Positions 12,201-24,600 of a DNA stretch of 64,000 nt are shown here, in pieces. Position numbers and translations under genes: made by a program. How positions within the stretch are numbered: position 1 is the stretch's first letter; every line of letters begins with the position of its first letter. Under the pieces are notes generated by a model, which made no database searches, was not told the DNA's origin, and saw nothing but the letters and a program-made list of their open reading frames with translations. Source of the DNA: Meghimatium bilineatum (lineage: Eukaryota > Mollusca > Gastropoda > Stylommatophora > Philomycidae); the NCBI GenBank assembly GCA_034231615.1, contig CM067317.1, forward strand, positions 43,099,531 through 43,163,530. Direction: 5' to 3'.

Positions 12201-12584
12201 ACCACTCCACATCCCTTGATGCGACTTAGTAAATTTTCAAATGTATTTGTTACAAATATATTACTAATAAAGTATTATGTATATTATTATGCAGGCATAT
12301 ATATTACTACTATAAATATGAACCGGTCGAAGGACACACAGACACCAACAACACACACAATGCACGGTTATGTAAATTCCTCCAGAACTACAAACATTTT
12401 AACATTATCACGTGCCAAAGAGCCTCAGTGCTACCCTTGAACTTTTACCAGTTAAGTCTGTTTGTAAACATAAATAATACATACACATAAACAAGGTTGC
12501 ATCAGATGTGATATGGTTATATGAATAATATAAATATAGAATCATCGATGATTTATTATTAAAGAAAAATCATAATGCATCAAA

Positions 12585-12752
12585 GGGGATTTGAGCCAGG
12601 TCCGCTAAGGTAGCACCATGACCACCCTTTTAGCAGGACTTACTAGTTCAGTACAGATTCTACTAGATTTTAAACAGAATGTAGTCCAGCGAATGGAAAT
12701 GCTATGTGTTGCAGTATAATTTGCGCCAATAGCCGAAAACATCCGTCTCCTG
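12585..12752 (-). repeat. degraded SINE-2 copy
   Basis: Contains reversed SINE-2 landmarks (gtagtccagcgaatggaaat, tttgcgccaatag, acatccgtct) after a B-box-like segment. From 12200 to 12580 and 12760 to 13330 I see no gene. Confidence 0.5.
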
Positions 12753-13330
12753 TAGGTTTACTTATTCAAGAACTATTATTCCTGAACTGCATTTGTCAGG
12801 AAGCAGATACAATTGATTCCTTTATGAACCGTCTATAATGTATCGCCTGCTCTCTATCTGCGTGCCATGGGGATAATTTGAACATGAAAGGTATTGGGAG
12901 CAGTACAACTGCAGCAGCTACACACCTGCACAGTGTATATGTAATTAAGATTCCACGTTCTCGAAATTCTTACTCGGTGTAGTCCTACCAGTGAACAGAA
13001 TCACAGATTTTTCCAGAATACTAGATTGTCTTTTATACATAACACTGAATGCGAACTATTTTCAGAACTATTTGATAGCATGATCTTAATAAATGATATG
13101 ATCTATTAATTTTCTGTTAGATAATGGAGTAAACACAAAAACTGGGAATTATTTAAATGCTTTTTTTAAAAAAATGTTTAGCGCAGTAATACAGGTGCAC
13201 AATTTGTGTAGTAGTTTCTGGTATTTACAATGTTTCATAGTCAGTAGTCTACTCTAGTGAGCTCATTCTAAAACAGTGTTGCCATATTGGCCATTTCGTT
13301 GTCAAATTTCACAAATTTGGCTGTGTATAA

Positions 13331-14214
13331 ATGTTCGAAAAAGACCTCAGTCTAAACAGGAATAAAACAGACGTAATGGTTGTTTCAAAGAAGTACACAC
13401 CGTCAAGATGCAGTATTAATATCAATGATGCAAAATAAATTAAGTGGATAACGTCAGGTCTGGCTCTGTGGCGGCGTGGTAAAACGTGTGTCTGTCACGG
13501 CCAAGGTACCGGGTTCGAATACCGCCGCAGGAAATTGTGCATCCGGAATGTTCAGAAAGTAATGATAAACTACTGAACGTATTTATATTGCCTAGACTAT
13601 CACTACAACCACAAGAAAAGGTTGATGGTTACGTCATGAATAGGATATGCCACCAATTATATTATTATAAAGTCAAATATCTTGGTACTATTTTAATATC
13701 ATACGGCCAGTGTTGCAGTGAGATAAAGAGCAGGATTACAGAAGCCAAATCAGAGTTTCCAAAAATGATAAATATTATAAGCAATGGAGCACTCTCGGTG
13801 CATATGAGAATTCAAGTACATTCAACCAATTCTTCTTTACGGATGTGAACAACAGAGAGTAAGATGAGCTGGAAGCAATTGAGATGTTGTTGTTGAGAAG
13901 AATAATGAGAATGATTTAGACAGCTAAGACAATTAACGTAGACAGTCCACGTCAGTGATGATGAAATAAAGACACATTTTAGACACAAATTACAAGCAGA
14001 CGCTCAAGATTTTAGTGCACGTGATGAGAAAAGCAAAACTTAAGTATTTAGTAACCATCGGAAAGGTTAAAAGGGAGGGGGACAAAGAAAGAAGTTGCTG
14101 CTGGATGGATTGTCACTGCGGCAGGAGATAATGTCACCAACTGAACTTATTAACAACATAAAAGATAGAGAGTTGTGGAGAAACATGATCGCCTACGCCA
14201 GTCGGCATGACACT
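13331..14214 (+). mobile_element. LINE-E 3' region, interrupted by a tRNA-like SINE
   Basis: 13331-13440 reads MFEKDLSLNRNKTDVMVVSK-like RT sequence ending ININDA. 13660-13850 resumes with VKYLGTILISYGQCCSEIKS. The 3' part ends NNIKDRELWRNMIAYASRHD and a stop at about 14214. The same family, on the other strand and less broken, is at 43216-43853. Frames are broken in several places. Confidence 0.75.
13450..13655 (+). repeat. tRNA-derived SINE inside LINE-E
   Basis: tggcggcgtggtaaaacg resembles a tRNA D-arm with the A box. ccgggttcgaataccgcc, 40 bp further on, is a near-perfect B box. The spacing fits a pol III type 2 promoter. It has no intact anticodon stem that I could confirm, so I call it a SINE head rather than a tRNA gene. 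Related decayed heads lie near 51905-51960 (minus) and 59286-59340 (plus). Confidence 0.6.
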
Positions 14215-14399
14215 TGATTCATTAAAGTCAAGTTTGGTTTATTTGGTTGTAGAGTTCTACGATGGCTGAGAGCCCAATCTGTTCCATAGAAAATCTATTT
14301 TAGTGTGAGCACGAATGTAGTGTTCTTGAAATGAAGGAAAATGTCTGATTTCGTTATTTTATCATTCGAATCGCCTCCAAACAGGACAATATCAAAAAA

Positions 14400-14730
14400 G
14401 TCAAAATACAACACAATAACAATGATAAAAAAGTCAAAATACTACAAAGTAACAGTATAATACAAAAAAGTTAAAATACAACAAAGTAACAGTGTGATAC
14501 GAAACAGTCATAATACAACTAAGTAACCGTGTGATACGATACAGTCATGATACAACAAAGTAACCGTGTGATACGAAACAGTCATAATACAACAAAGTAA
14601 CAGAATGATGCAAAACAGTCATAATTTCAACAGAGTAACAGTATTATACCCCCCCCCCAAAATACAACGAGGTAGCGACGTTGTTTGTTTGTTTTTAAGT
14701 CAAAATACAACAAGGTAACAGTATGGAAAT
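14400..14730 (+). repeat. 37-bp degenerate tandem repeat
   Basis: Eight or nine imperfect copies of aaaatacaacaaagtaacag + tgtgatacgaaacagtc. No gene is visible from 14230 to 16029. The minus-strand open stretch at 15578-15922 has no recognisable family. Confidence 0.75.
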
Positions 14731-16029
14731 TAATCTCATAGTTGTTGTCATAAAATGAAAAATTGTAATCGTATTTCACTGAAATCAACCTCCTTTAGTA
14801 TATTTTCACTAGTTTTTTTCTATTTTACTATAGTTGTTTCTTAACATAAAGTGGCCATTTGTGGCAATATTTTACCTGAAATTTAGTCGTAAATACCTTC
14901 ATCTAGAAAGAATATTCCAGACTCATTAACTAGGCAACTTTTAACAGATAGGAACACTAATTTTGTAGTTAGAGTATGAATTTATTTCTAATCATAACTG
15001 ACTGCTCATTATTTGTATTTTAATGCGCTCATAATAGTTAACAAAAGTTCACGATAATTTTTTATGGTGTTCAACTTCCATGCAAGTTGAGATCCGCCTA
15101 TGTCTAAAAATATATCAATCGTTTGTTTTTTGAAATAGCAAACATTTGAACGAGACTTTTACAGCTCTAACGTCTGGTTGAGTTTATTTTGGGCGTCAGT
15201 TCTGTTAATCTGATTGTTAGCTGGGTCATTGTCGTCTGCTGTTGGCGATTGTTAATAGAGACTATTGATTGGTTTAATTGTTTAATTATTTTCTTGTGAT
15301 ATAACTTGATCGCCTAAAATGGGATGAACTGTGGGTAAATTGTATACCAATAAAGCCCAAGGATGCGGAGGAGGTGGAGTGTTTTAATGTTCAAATGCGA
15401 TGAAAACAAAAATGAAACAAACAACGAGAGGTGGAACAATTAGAATGAGAGAAAAAGTTATCTAGATATTTGAAGAAAGTGTGTTGAAATCGTGGTGGCT
15501 CAATTCTTCAATATATAACCATTATAAAAACTATACCGAACCTTATAGTCAGTGGAGCATGATTTTCTTGCAGTGATTTAAATGTCACAGGCTCCAAGAT
15601 GGTCTGTACCAACGAGTTGCGCAGGAAAATAAATTAAAGATGTATGGTTACTGTCTTCTTCAAAATAGTAGGCTCTCTGGTAGATTGGGTCCACCTCCCA
15701 AACACAATTCGATTGAACTTTCTCGGGTACGAAAACCAATCGTCGACATCGTACTGGCAATACGATTGAATGTATTAGTTGTGATAATATCCAGGCCGCT
15801 AGCCTAACCCTTATAACGAAAAGGACCACAACCCTATCCCTTATAACGAAAAGGACCACAACCCTTGTCCAACAAGCACTGAAGTCGGATATACTTGCCC
15901 AGAGTGCACAACTTAACCACACCGTAACTCAAAACTCACTACTATGAATTACACCATCACAGAAATACAATATGAATACTTGTCTGACGGCGTAGATGTT
16001 TTGCGGAAAAATAGAAAAAAAAAAAAAAG

Positions 16030-16343
16030 GGTACAATACAAGAATCAGTGGACAGGTTTCTACGGAACAAATAGCTAACATAATTAAACAGAATGAAATT
16101 CTGATAAAGACGCATATACTTACTCATCCAATATTCTACACGTTGCGAGATGAGAGCCCCTGATCACTCCACATGCGTGCTGCACACTGAGTGGGAGGTG
16201 GATGGCCAGTCCATTGCACTCAGATTGCTAGATCAGTATTTTAAGTTACGACTTTTTAAGTTTCCGAGATAGTGCAATAGCATATGAAATTAAAAAGTTG
16301 GTATGTTGTCACGTGATTTGTCCACTGATTCTTGTATTGTACC
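16030..16343. mobile_element. MITE-like element with perfect 25-bp inverted repeats
   Basis: 16030-16054 (ggtacaatacaagaatcagt + ggaca) is exactly the reverse complement of 16319-16343. The 314-bp span has no coding capacity. If the outer TA is the target, the termini begin caatacaag, as expected for a Tc1/mariner-type non-autonomous element; the superfamily is inference. Confidence 0.75.
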
Positions 16344-16984
16344 AAAAAAGGTGTAGTTACCAAGATTTCAACCCCGAGCAGGGCCATAGATACGACTTTA
16401 GTAAAAGGGGAGGGGGTACCTAAAAATGTATTTCGTCAACTTTACTGAGCAATTCCCCCTAAAAATGTGATGACCTTTCTGACACCGTTTAAAATGTGAG
16501 AGTGTTGGGGGAGTTTAGTCCACCTTTTGGCTACATTTCTAGCACTAAAAATCATGTTCTGATTTTCAAAGGGGATGGACTGAACACCCAAAACCTCTGC
16601 TTATCTACGGTTTTGCACCAGTCTTCCCGATTGTAAGAATGACGTTCTAATCATCCGACCATATTTCTATAATACAACAGTATCTAACATATAACAGTAT
16701 CTAACATATAACATTATATAACAGTATCACTGAATAATGTACGCGGAGAATTCTTCAGGAAGCACATGTATAAAAAGAAAACGTCACATAAAGCAGGGGC
16801 ATATACATCATGATAATGATATCCTAGGTGATGGAACGTGCTGAAGACATACGACTGGATTTCTGAGGTCCCTTTACTTGCAGAATGTTATCATGGTTGC
16901 AAGAAAATCTCGAGAAGGTTATATCTAGATTAAGGCGTAATCCAGCTAGTTGCATGTCATCCTTCAGCCACGTAATGTCAATCA

Positions 16985-17265
16985 GTCATCTTGAACATCC
17001 TACAGTCACGTTGAGCCAATCAATCATCTGGAACATCCTGCAGCCACATTAAGTATATCGGTCATCTGGAACATCCTGCAGCCACATTAAGTATATCGGT
17101 CATCTGGAACATCCTGTAGCCATATTGAGTCTATCGGTCATCTGGAACATGCTGTAGCCACATTGAGCACATCAGTTATCTGGAATATCCTACAGCCACA
17201 TTGAGTCAATCGGTCATCTGGAACATCCTGCAGCCACAGTGAGTCAATCAGTTATCTGGAACTTG
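16985..17265 (+). repeat. 38-bp minisatellite
   Basis: About seven copies of catctggaacatcctgcagc + cacattgagtcaatcggt with scattered changes. Confidence 0.9.
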
Positions 17266-17313
17266 CCAAATAAAAACTCTCGTAACCTTCTCATCAAGGA
17301 AAAAAAAATCAGG

Positions 17314-17578
17314 GGTTAAAGTTGAAACTGTATCATTTAGCATATGGGTTGATAGTTTCATACGCGGTTAAAGTTGAAACTGTATAATTTAGCATATGGG
17401 TTGATAGTTTCACACACGGTTAAAGTTGAAACTATCATTTAGCATATGGGTTGATAGTTTCACACACGGTTGAAGTTGAAACTGTATCATTTAGCATATG
17501 GGTTGATAGTTTCATACACGGTTAAAGTTGAAACTGTATCATTTAGCATATGGGTTGATAGTTTCATACACGATTGAA
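17314..17578 (+). repeat. 52-bp minisatellite with internal inverted repeat
   Basis: Five copies of ggttaaagttgaaactgtat + catttagcatatgggttgat + agtttcatacac. Within each unit tgaaact pairs with agtttca. In the unit at about 17426 tgaaactatca pairs perfectly with tgatagtttca over 11 bp, so single strands can form hairpins. Confidence 0.92.
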
Positions 17579-17804
17579 GCTAAAAATGTACGTCAATATT
17601 TTCTTCTTCTATGTTCGCTCTCTGATAACTAACACGAAATTCTCGAGATTTCCCCCAGGGAGCGTGGAGTACATTGTGGCAGTCAATTTACAGCACAGCT
17701 GCATTATTTGGACATAGGAAGGGCACACACATCAGTTTTCGGCATACCTTTGGTTCGGGTGGGCATCCCTAACCTGTGACAGCCTTCCTATCTGTCGCCA
17801 TGAA

Positions 17805-18330
17805 ATATTGCTTCTATGAAGCTTCTACTTGAAATATTTCTTCCAGGAGGCTTCTACTTGAGATATTGCTTCTACGAGGCTTCTACTTGAAATATTGCTT
17901 CTACGAGGCTTCTACTTAAGATGTTTCTTCTACTTAAGGTAATTGTTATAGGAGTCCTACTTAAGATATTGCTTCTAGGAGGCTTGAACATGAGACATTT
18001 ATTCTAGGAGGCATCTACTTGAAATCTTGCATCTAGGAGGCTTCTACTTGAAATATTGCTTCTATGTGGCTTCTACTTAAGATATTGCTTCTAGGAGGAT
18101 TCTACTTGAAATATTGCTTATACTTAAGGTAACGGTTCTATGAGGCTTCTATTTAAGATATTGCTTCTATGAGGTGTCTTCTTCAGATATTGTTTCTAGG
18201 AGGCTTCTACTTGATATATTGCTTCTACGATGCTTCTTCATCAGATATTGTTTCTAGGAGGCTTCTACTTGAGATATTGCGTCTAGGGGGCTTCTACTTA
18301 CGATATTGCTTCTAGGAGACTTCCACGTCA
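17805..18330 (+). repeat. 29-bp degenerate minisatellite
   Basis: About 18 imperfect copies of gcttctacttgagatattgc + ttctacgag. It ends about 270 bp upstream of p38 exon a. Confidence 0.88.
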
Positions 18331-18600
18331 CATATTGCATACCGCCGATGAGTCGAAATGTTCTAGACAAGAAAATAACTCTAAAGAACCCCCGCTCCCG
18401 TCACACACAAGTTATACAAAGGAAGTAAGAGCCAGTTGATCGTAATTCCTAAGGATATCAACCAACAAGCAACGATAATAAAATTAGGTTCGTCCCTATA
18501 AAAACAGGCAAGACAATAAAACTAGAAACAATATATTTATTCATAAGATCAGAAATCAATAATATCATTATTAACTCTTGATTTGACTTCTGTTTCACAG

Positions 18601-18659
18601 ATGATTAATCTGCTGGACATCTTCACTCCGAACAAGTCATTAGCAGAATTCAGTGACGT
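18601..18659 (+). CDS. p38: p38 exon a ([20 protein letters not shown])
   Basis: This 59-nt exon follows a ttctgtttcacag acceptor and ends in gacgt before gtaagt. It encodes the segment matching vertebrate [20 protein letters not shown], just after alpha-C of the N-lobe. The first codon is ATG, but it replaces the vertebrate valine and sits directly behind a splice acceptor, so it is internal and not a start. It leaves phase 2, which the next exon completes. It is the most 5' p38 exon I could find. Confidence 0.93.
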
Positions 18660-21600
18660 GTAAGTTATCCATTATCTACAATAATACAATAATTTGTTAT
18701 ATGCATCTTTAGTTTTTTATCTCTTTAAGATCTTCCTACCCGGCTATAGTGTATTTAGAAGTAGCTATAAAAATGGAGAGGGTGACAGGCAGAAGATGTC
18801 TGCTTAAATAACCGCTTTAGCTACTTACTTGAGATATGGTTTCCCGTAGTCGTAACCTTCGATAACAGTTACCATATTGTTCTGACGGACCGACGTTGTG
18901 CTTGAACTAGTTACGGGCACGGCGTGGGTGGGCGGAACAACAAAGAAACCTGTCGCAAGGGCCAGAGTTTTGCCCTGATGTCGATGTCTGTGAAACACCA
19001 TCAAGTCGGATGGCTGCTGGAACAGAGGGTGGAGCACGTATGGGAATGCCCCACGTGCTGTGAGGCCAGTTTCTAATCAAGAATCAAGAACTTGAGATAT
19101 GGAGTATCATCATTTGTTATTGTCATCACAATCAAAACGATGACAATGTTGTCCAATCATACGTGCCGCTTGTGTGTTGTCGAGTACCGAAAGGGAAGTA
19201 AAGAATAGAGAAATTATTACTTGTCATGCATGTCACAAATGGCAACTAAGGAGGTTTTTAAGTATACAAATCTAATCAAAATAAAAGTGATACAGAAGCC
19301 ATGTTATTGTGAAATATGTCAATCCGAAAGGTGCAGATATCGCAGCTAAGCTGTACACCATGGCACAGTACATTCTGTTTTTTTTCAGTCTACATCCTGA
19401 TAATCTGAAAAATTTAATTAAGAGATATCGATTATACCAAGAAGACTCCAGTCATTTGTTAGTGTGCAGTACTGTAGGGGAAATCCTTAACTCGTTGACA
19501 TAATAGGATATTGACACAACTAACGTATTTATTAATCAAATAGGATATTGACACAACTAACTTATTTATTAATCTAATAGGATATTGACACAATTAACGT
19601 ATTTATTAATCTAATAGGATATTGACACAACTAACTTATTTATTAATCTAATAGGATATTGACACAACTAACGTATTTATTAATCTAAAAGGATATTGAC
19701 ACAACTAACTTATTTATTAATCTAATAGGATATTGACACAACTAACGTATTTATTAATCTAATAGGATATTGACACAACTAACGTATTTATTAATCAAAT
19801 AGGATATTGACACAACTAACTTATTTATTAATCTAATAGGATATTGACACAATTAACGTATTTATTAATCTAATAGGATATTGACACAACTAACTTATTT
19901 ATTAATCTAATAGGATATTGACACAACTAACGTATTTATTAATCTAAAAGGATATTGACACAACTAACTTATTTATTAATCTAATAGGATATTGACACAA
20001 CTAACGTATTTATTAATCAAATAGGATATTGACACAACTAAAGTATTTATTAATAGAATAGAATATTGACACAACTAACGTATTTATTAATCTAATAGGA
20101 TATTGACACAACCAACTTATTTATTAATCTAATAGGATATTGACACAACTAACTTATTTATTAATCTAATAGGATATTGACACAACTAACTTATTTATTA
20201 ATCTAATAGGATATTGACACAACTAACTTATTTATTAATCTAATAGAATATTGACACAACTAACTTATTTATTAATCTAATAGGATATTGACACAACTAA
20301 CTTATTTATTAATCTAATAGGATATTGACACAACTAACTTATTTATTAATCTAATAGGATATTGACACAACTAACTTATTTATTAATCTAATAGGATATT
20401 GACACAACTAACGTATTTATTAATCTAATAGGATATTGACACAACTAACGTATTTATTAATCTAATAGGATATTGACACAACTAACTTATTTATTAATCT
20501 AATAGGATATTGACACAACTAACTTATTTATTAATCTAATAGGATATTGACACAACTAACGTATTTATTAATCTAATAGGATATTGACACAACTAACGTA
20601 TTTATTAATCTAATAGGATATTGACACAACTAACGTATTTATTAATCTAATAGGATATTGGCACAACTAACGTATTTATTAATCTAATAGGATATTGACA
20701 CAACTAACTTATTTATTAATCTAATAGGATATTGGCACAACTAACGTATTTATTAATCTATTAGGATATTGACACAACTAACTTATTTATTAATCTAATA
20801 GGATATTGACACAACTAACATATTTATTAATCTAATAGGATATTGACACAACTAACGTATTTATTAATCTAATAGGATATTGACACAACTAACTTAGTTA
20901 TTAATCTAATAGGATATTGACACAACTAACGTATTTATTAATCTAATAGGATATTGACACAACTAACATATTTATTAATCTGATAGGATATTGACACAAC
21001 TAACGTATTTATTAATCTAATAGGATATTGACACAATTTACTTGTATATTGATATAATAGAACATTGATACAATTAACTAATTTATTGATATAATAGAAA
21101 ATTGGAACACTGAACACACATTTTCGACATGGTTCGCTAGGGAAATGATAAAAGAACGCATATGCTGTTTCACAGCTGACTAGGATATTGACAAAATATA
21201 TTCGCATGTTAACAATAGACTATTGACACAACTAACTGTCCGTCTTTGACACATTTGACCATTATATTTACATAGTTTGCTTGAACATTGACAAGAGTTG
21301 AATGAAATATTAATGCAATTAACCCATGCATCACTGAAACGTCAGATATGTCTAGAAATTGGTACAATTCCCACAATCCATCTAAGTTCTCTGGACTAAA
21401 TCCTGCTGGAAATCTGATAAGACAATTGTCCTACTAGAGGACATTTCAGTGGGAGTTTGAGAATGAACCATAACAAACATGAAGCAAATATAACATTACC
21501 AAAACAAAAACAAAAAAAACAACATACGATTCAATGATCCGGTCTAGCCTGTGTTAACACATACCGGGTATATCTTCTTCTTCTTCATCGTTCATTCTCA

Positions 21601-24600
21601 AACTCCTGCTGGATCTCCCTTGTAGTAAGACCATTGTCCTACTAGATTTCTAGCCGGATGTAGTCCAGAGAATGGAAATGCGTTGTGTCGCAGTTTTATT
21701 TGCGCCAATGGCCCGACACATCCGTCTTCGGCGGGGTAAGATATATATATATATATATATATATAACAATGAAATAATAATGAATAAGGAAATAAGTGTT
21801 ACAAATAACTACCACTACTAACAAAAATATGATAAAAGCAATGATAATAAAATAAATAAAGACGAAAACGGTTGACGTTTCTATCTAAAGATCTTCGTCT
21901 TACGAACATATGATAATAAAAACAATTAATACAGAACACATATTAATTTAAGTACATGTTTTTACAAATAACTAAATAAATAACAGTCCGTGTAGCATCC
22001 TGGAAAGTGTAGTATTTCTATTAGTCATTTGGCAGGGTGTTACACGGGCTGTTATTTATTTATTGTTTCTTAAACATGCTCCTAAATGAACATTTTTGAA
22101 TTCATTATTTATATTATATTTCTTCTTCATCTTCGTTCGTTTTCAAACTCCTGCAGATTAGCAGGATGTAGTCCGGAGAACGGAATGAGTTGTGTCATGG
22201 TTTACAGAATTGCTGCGATATCTGCGCCTTTCGGCCTGACACATTCGACTTCAGCATGACTTTGGGTCACTGACCCTATATGGGATGAGACAGCCAACTC
22301 CATCCCATAACCTCCTTAGTCGCTTTTACGACATGCGTGGAAGGTAAACAGTGTTGCTATTCTTTGCTTCCCTTTCGGACCCCGGCAACACACGGGTGAT
22401 GTTATATTTCGTTTATAATTTATATTATTATTTAATTCTGCCTAAGATTCTTGATGGCAACATCAACTGTTTTGTTACTTATTTATTTTATTATCATTGT
22501 CTTTACTCATATTTTTTTTATTAGGAATGATATGTATTTCTAACACGTAGTTACTTTTTCATGATTAAATCTTGAAGAGAAACTCAACATTCTATACAAA
22601 TGATAATTAACATTTTTCTATATCTATCTCACGATCCATCTACAGATATTTGGTGACACAGTTGATGGACACAGACCTCCATGACATCCTCAAGTGCCAG
22701 GCTCTGCAGGATGACCACATCAAATTTCTTTTATATCAGATTCTTAGAGGAATTAAGGTAAGTGTCATATAATAATGACCAATGATATACCAGGATCGTA
22801 GGGGTACCACATCAGCACGTAAGGCCTTCCAAACACTACTATCATCAATGATTGGGAAGAGTGTAGAAAAATCATGCCCAGACCATTCCTTTATGTTTTC
22901 AATCCAGGATTTTTTTTTCAATTTGCCAACTCTTCTTCTTTGACCCTCGACTGTTACTTGTAAAAAAACTTTTAGAAAGTGAGTCGTGTCTGGTTACATG
23001 TCCACACCAAACAAATTTACGTCCTTTCGCTTTTGCCAAAAGTGGTTCTTGATGACCTACAAGTTTGTTTATTTGCTGACAGACTAATATGTTTATCTAG
23101 TGTTCTCTATAACGAATTATTATCAAACGTTTAAATAACCAAACTGTCAAAGGATATCGGACAAGGCGGAGAGTGCTGTAGTAACAAAACTAAGAAGCAA
23201 TAACTAGGATAGTGTACTACTGTTAGTGGTATAGCGATAGTCCATTCAATAATTCATATTCTCATCAATTGGAATTCTCCAAAACTACTTGTTAGATCAA
23301 AAAGATCTTTTAGATCCAATTTCAGATTTTCAATGACCCTATACAAACCATTTTTGACCTTTAAAAAATGTAACTACATTAAAATATTTTATCTATAAAT
23401 TCTAAATTTATAACGGTTTTGTGAATGTACATAATGTGCCATTTTTTACAGTATTACACCTAAGTTTGTTGACAGTCTCGGTTTATGAGAGAAATACGTC
23501 TTATTTTTTTTCCTTCTCTCCAACTCTTTATCTCTTGCTGTGACCCAAAGTATGAAATACTGGCCAATTAAAAGCCCAGTAAACATAAGAATAATTGAAT
23601 TATACTGCTGTGAAATACAACTATATTTTTGTTTTTCTTGCGCATCAATTCGACCCACTATAGTACGGAAATCACGATTTCCATTAGTGCGAATGTGTCC
23701 CCCTGTCACTTATTTAGAGACTACATTGTAATTGACAGAATTCGTCAATTTATATGGCATGAATATCGTTGTGATCTTCATTAGTCATTGTGATATGTTG
23801 CCAAGTTGTCACCAATGAAAATCACGGAAATACTAGGATAAGCCTATAGAAGTGACATTATCAGGACATTGATGTTAGTTGTGCTGTATTTTTTGTTTGA
23901 TGACCTAATTGTTTAATCTTAAAATAACAGCTAAATTCCAGTTTACTCAATTTCTAGTAGTATCGCATATTCGACGTCATTTTATTGTGGGATTTTGTTT
24001 GATTTAGCCAATTTATATATGTAGTTAAGAGTTTTATTATAATATAAATTTAAAGTGTAAATTTACTACCATGCAAAATGTGACTACACAATTGCACAGT
24101 TACTTTTGCAGAGAAGCTAGAAAGGGCCGCTTACATTACGACATACACAATCCTAAAAAGAAATCACAGCATGCTCACGGTATAAATAAAATGTAATTTA
24201 ACCGTTGGATAAAACAGGACTGTAATAATCATAAACGACAGCAAGTTGGGAAAAGGAAAGCTGACGATTTATGAATTTATGAAAACATTAATCGTCATCT
24301 CTAATAAGAGGTTTTTGCATAAATTACATCAACATTATTTTGCCAATTCCCCCACCCCCCTTTCGCTCTTGTAAACAACTGTCAAAATGTTCATGACTAA
24401 CCCCCCCCCCTCTCTTAATTATGTCCCAAAAAATAAAACTCACCTCCTAAAACATTTAGCAGAAAACTATATAATTAATTTCACAAGTTTTGAAAAAATA
24501 TTTCAAATTCAAGAAATTTAATTGGTGTAAAAAAAAATAAGAAGATTTGTTAACGTTAACTTGTGTCACCCATCCCTCTTTTTCTACCAGTTGTTAAAAA

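Noticed and set aside
13450-13530. tRNA gene
   Set aside because: A and B boxes are present, but no consistent acceptor and anticodon stems could be drawn and it interrupts a LINE; better read as a SINE head.
15578-15922. 114-codon minus-strand open frame with a duplicated RVVVLFVIR segment
   Set aside because: The duplicated part reflects a short local DNA duplication (ataacgaaaaggaccacaac twice). No family or splice context was recognised, so it is not called a gene.
16880-16960. Missing upstream p38 exon
   Set aside because: cttgcag followed by an open stretch ends in a stop after a few codons and does not resemble the N-lobe.
18601-18603. ATG as the p38 translation start
   Set aside because: It lies directly after a splice acceptor and aligns to an internal valine of p38; an N-lobe must precede it.
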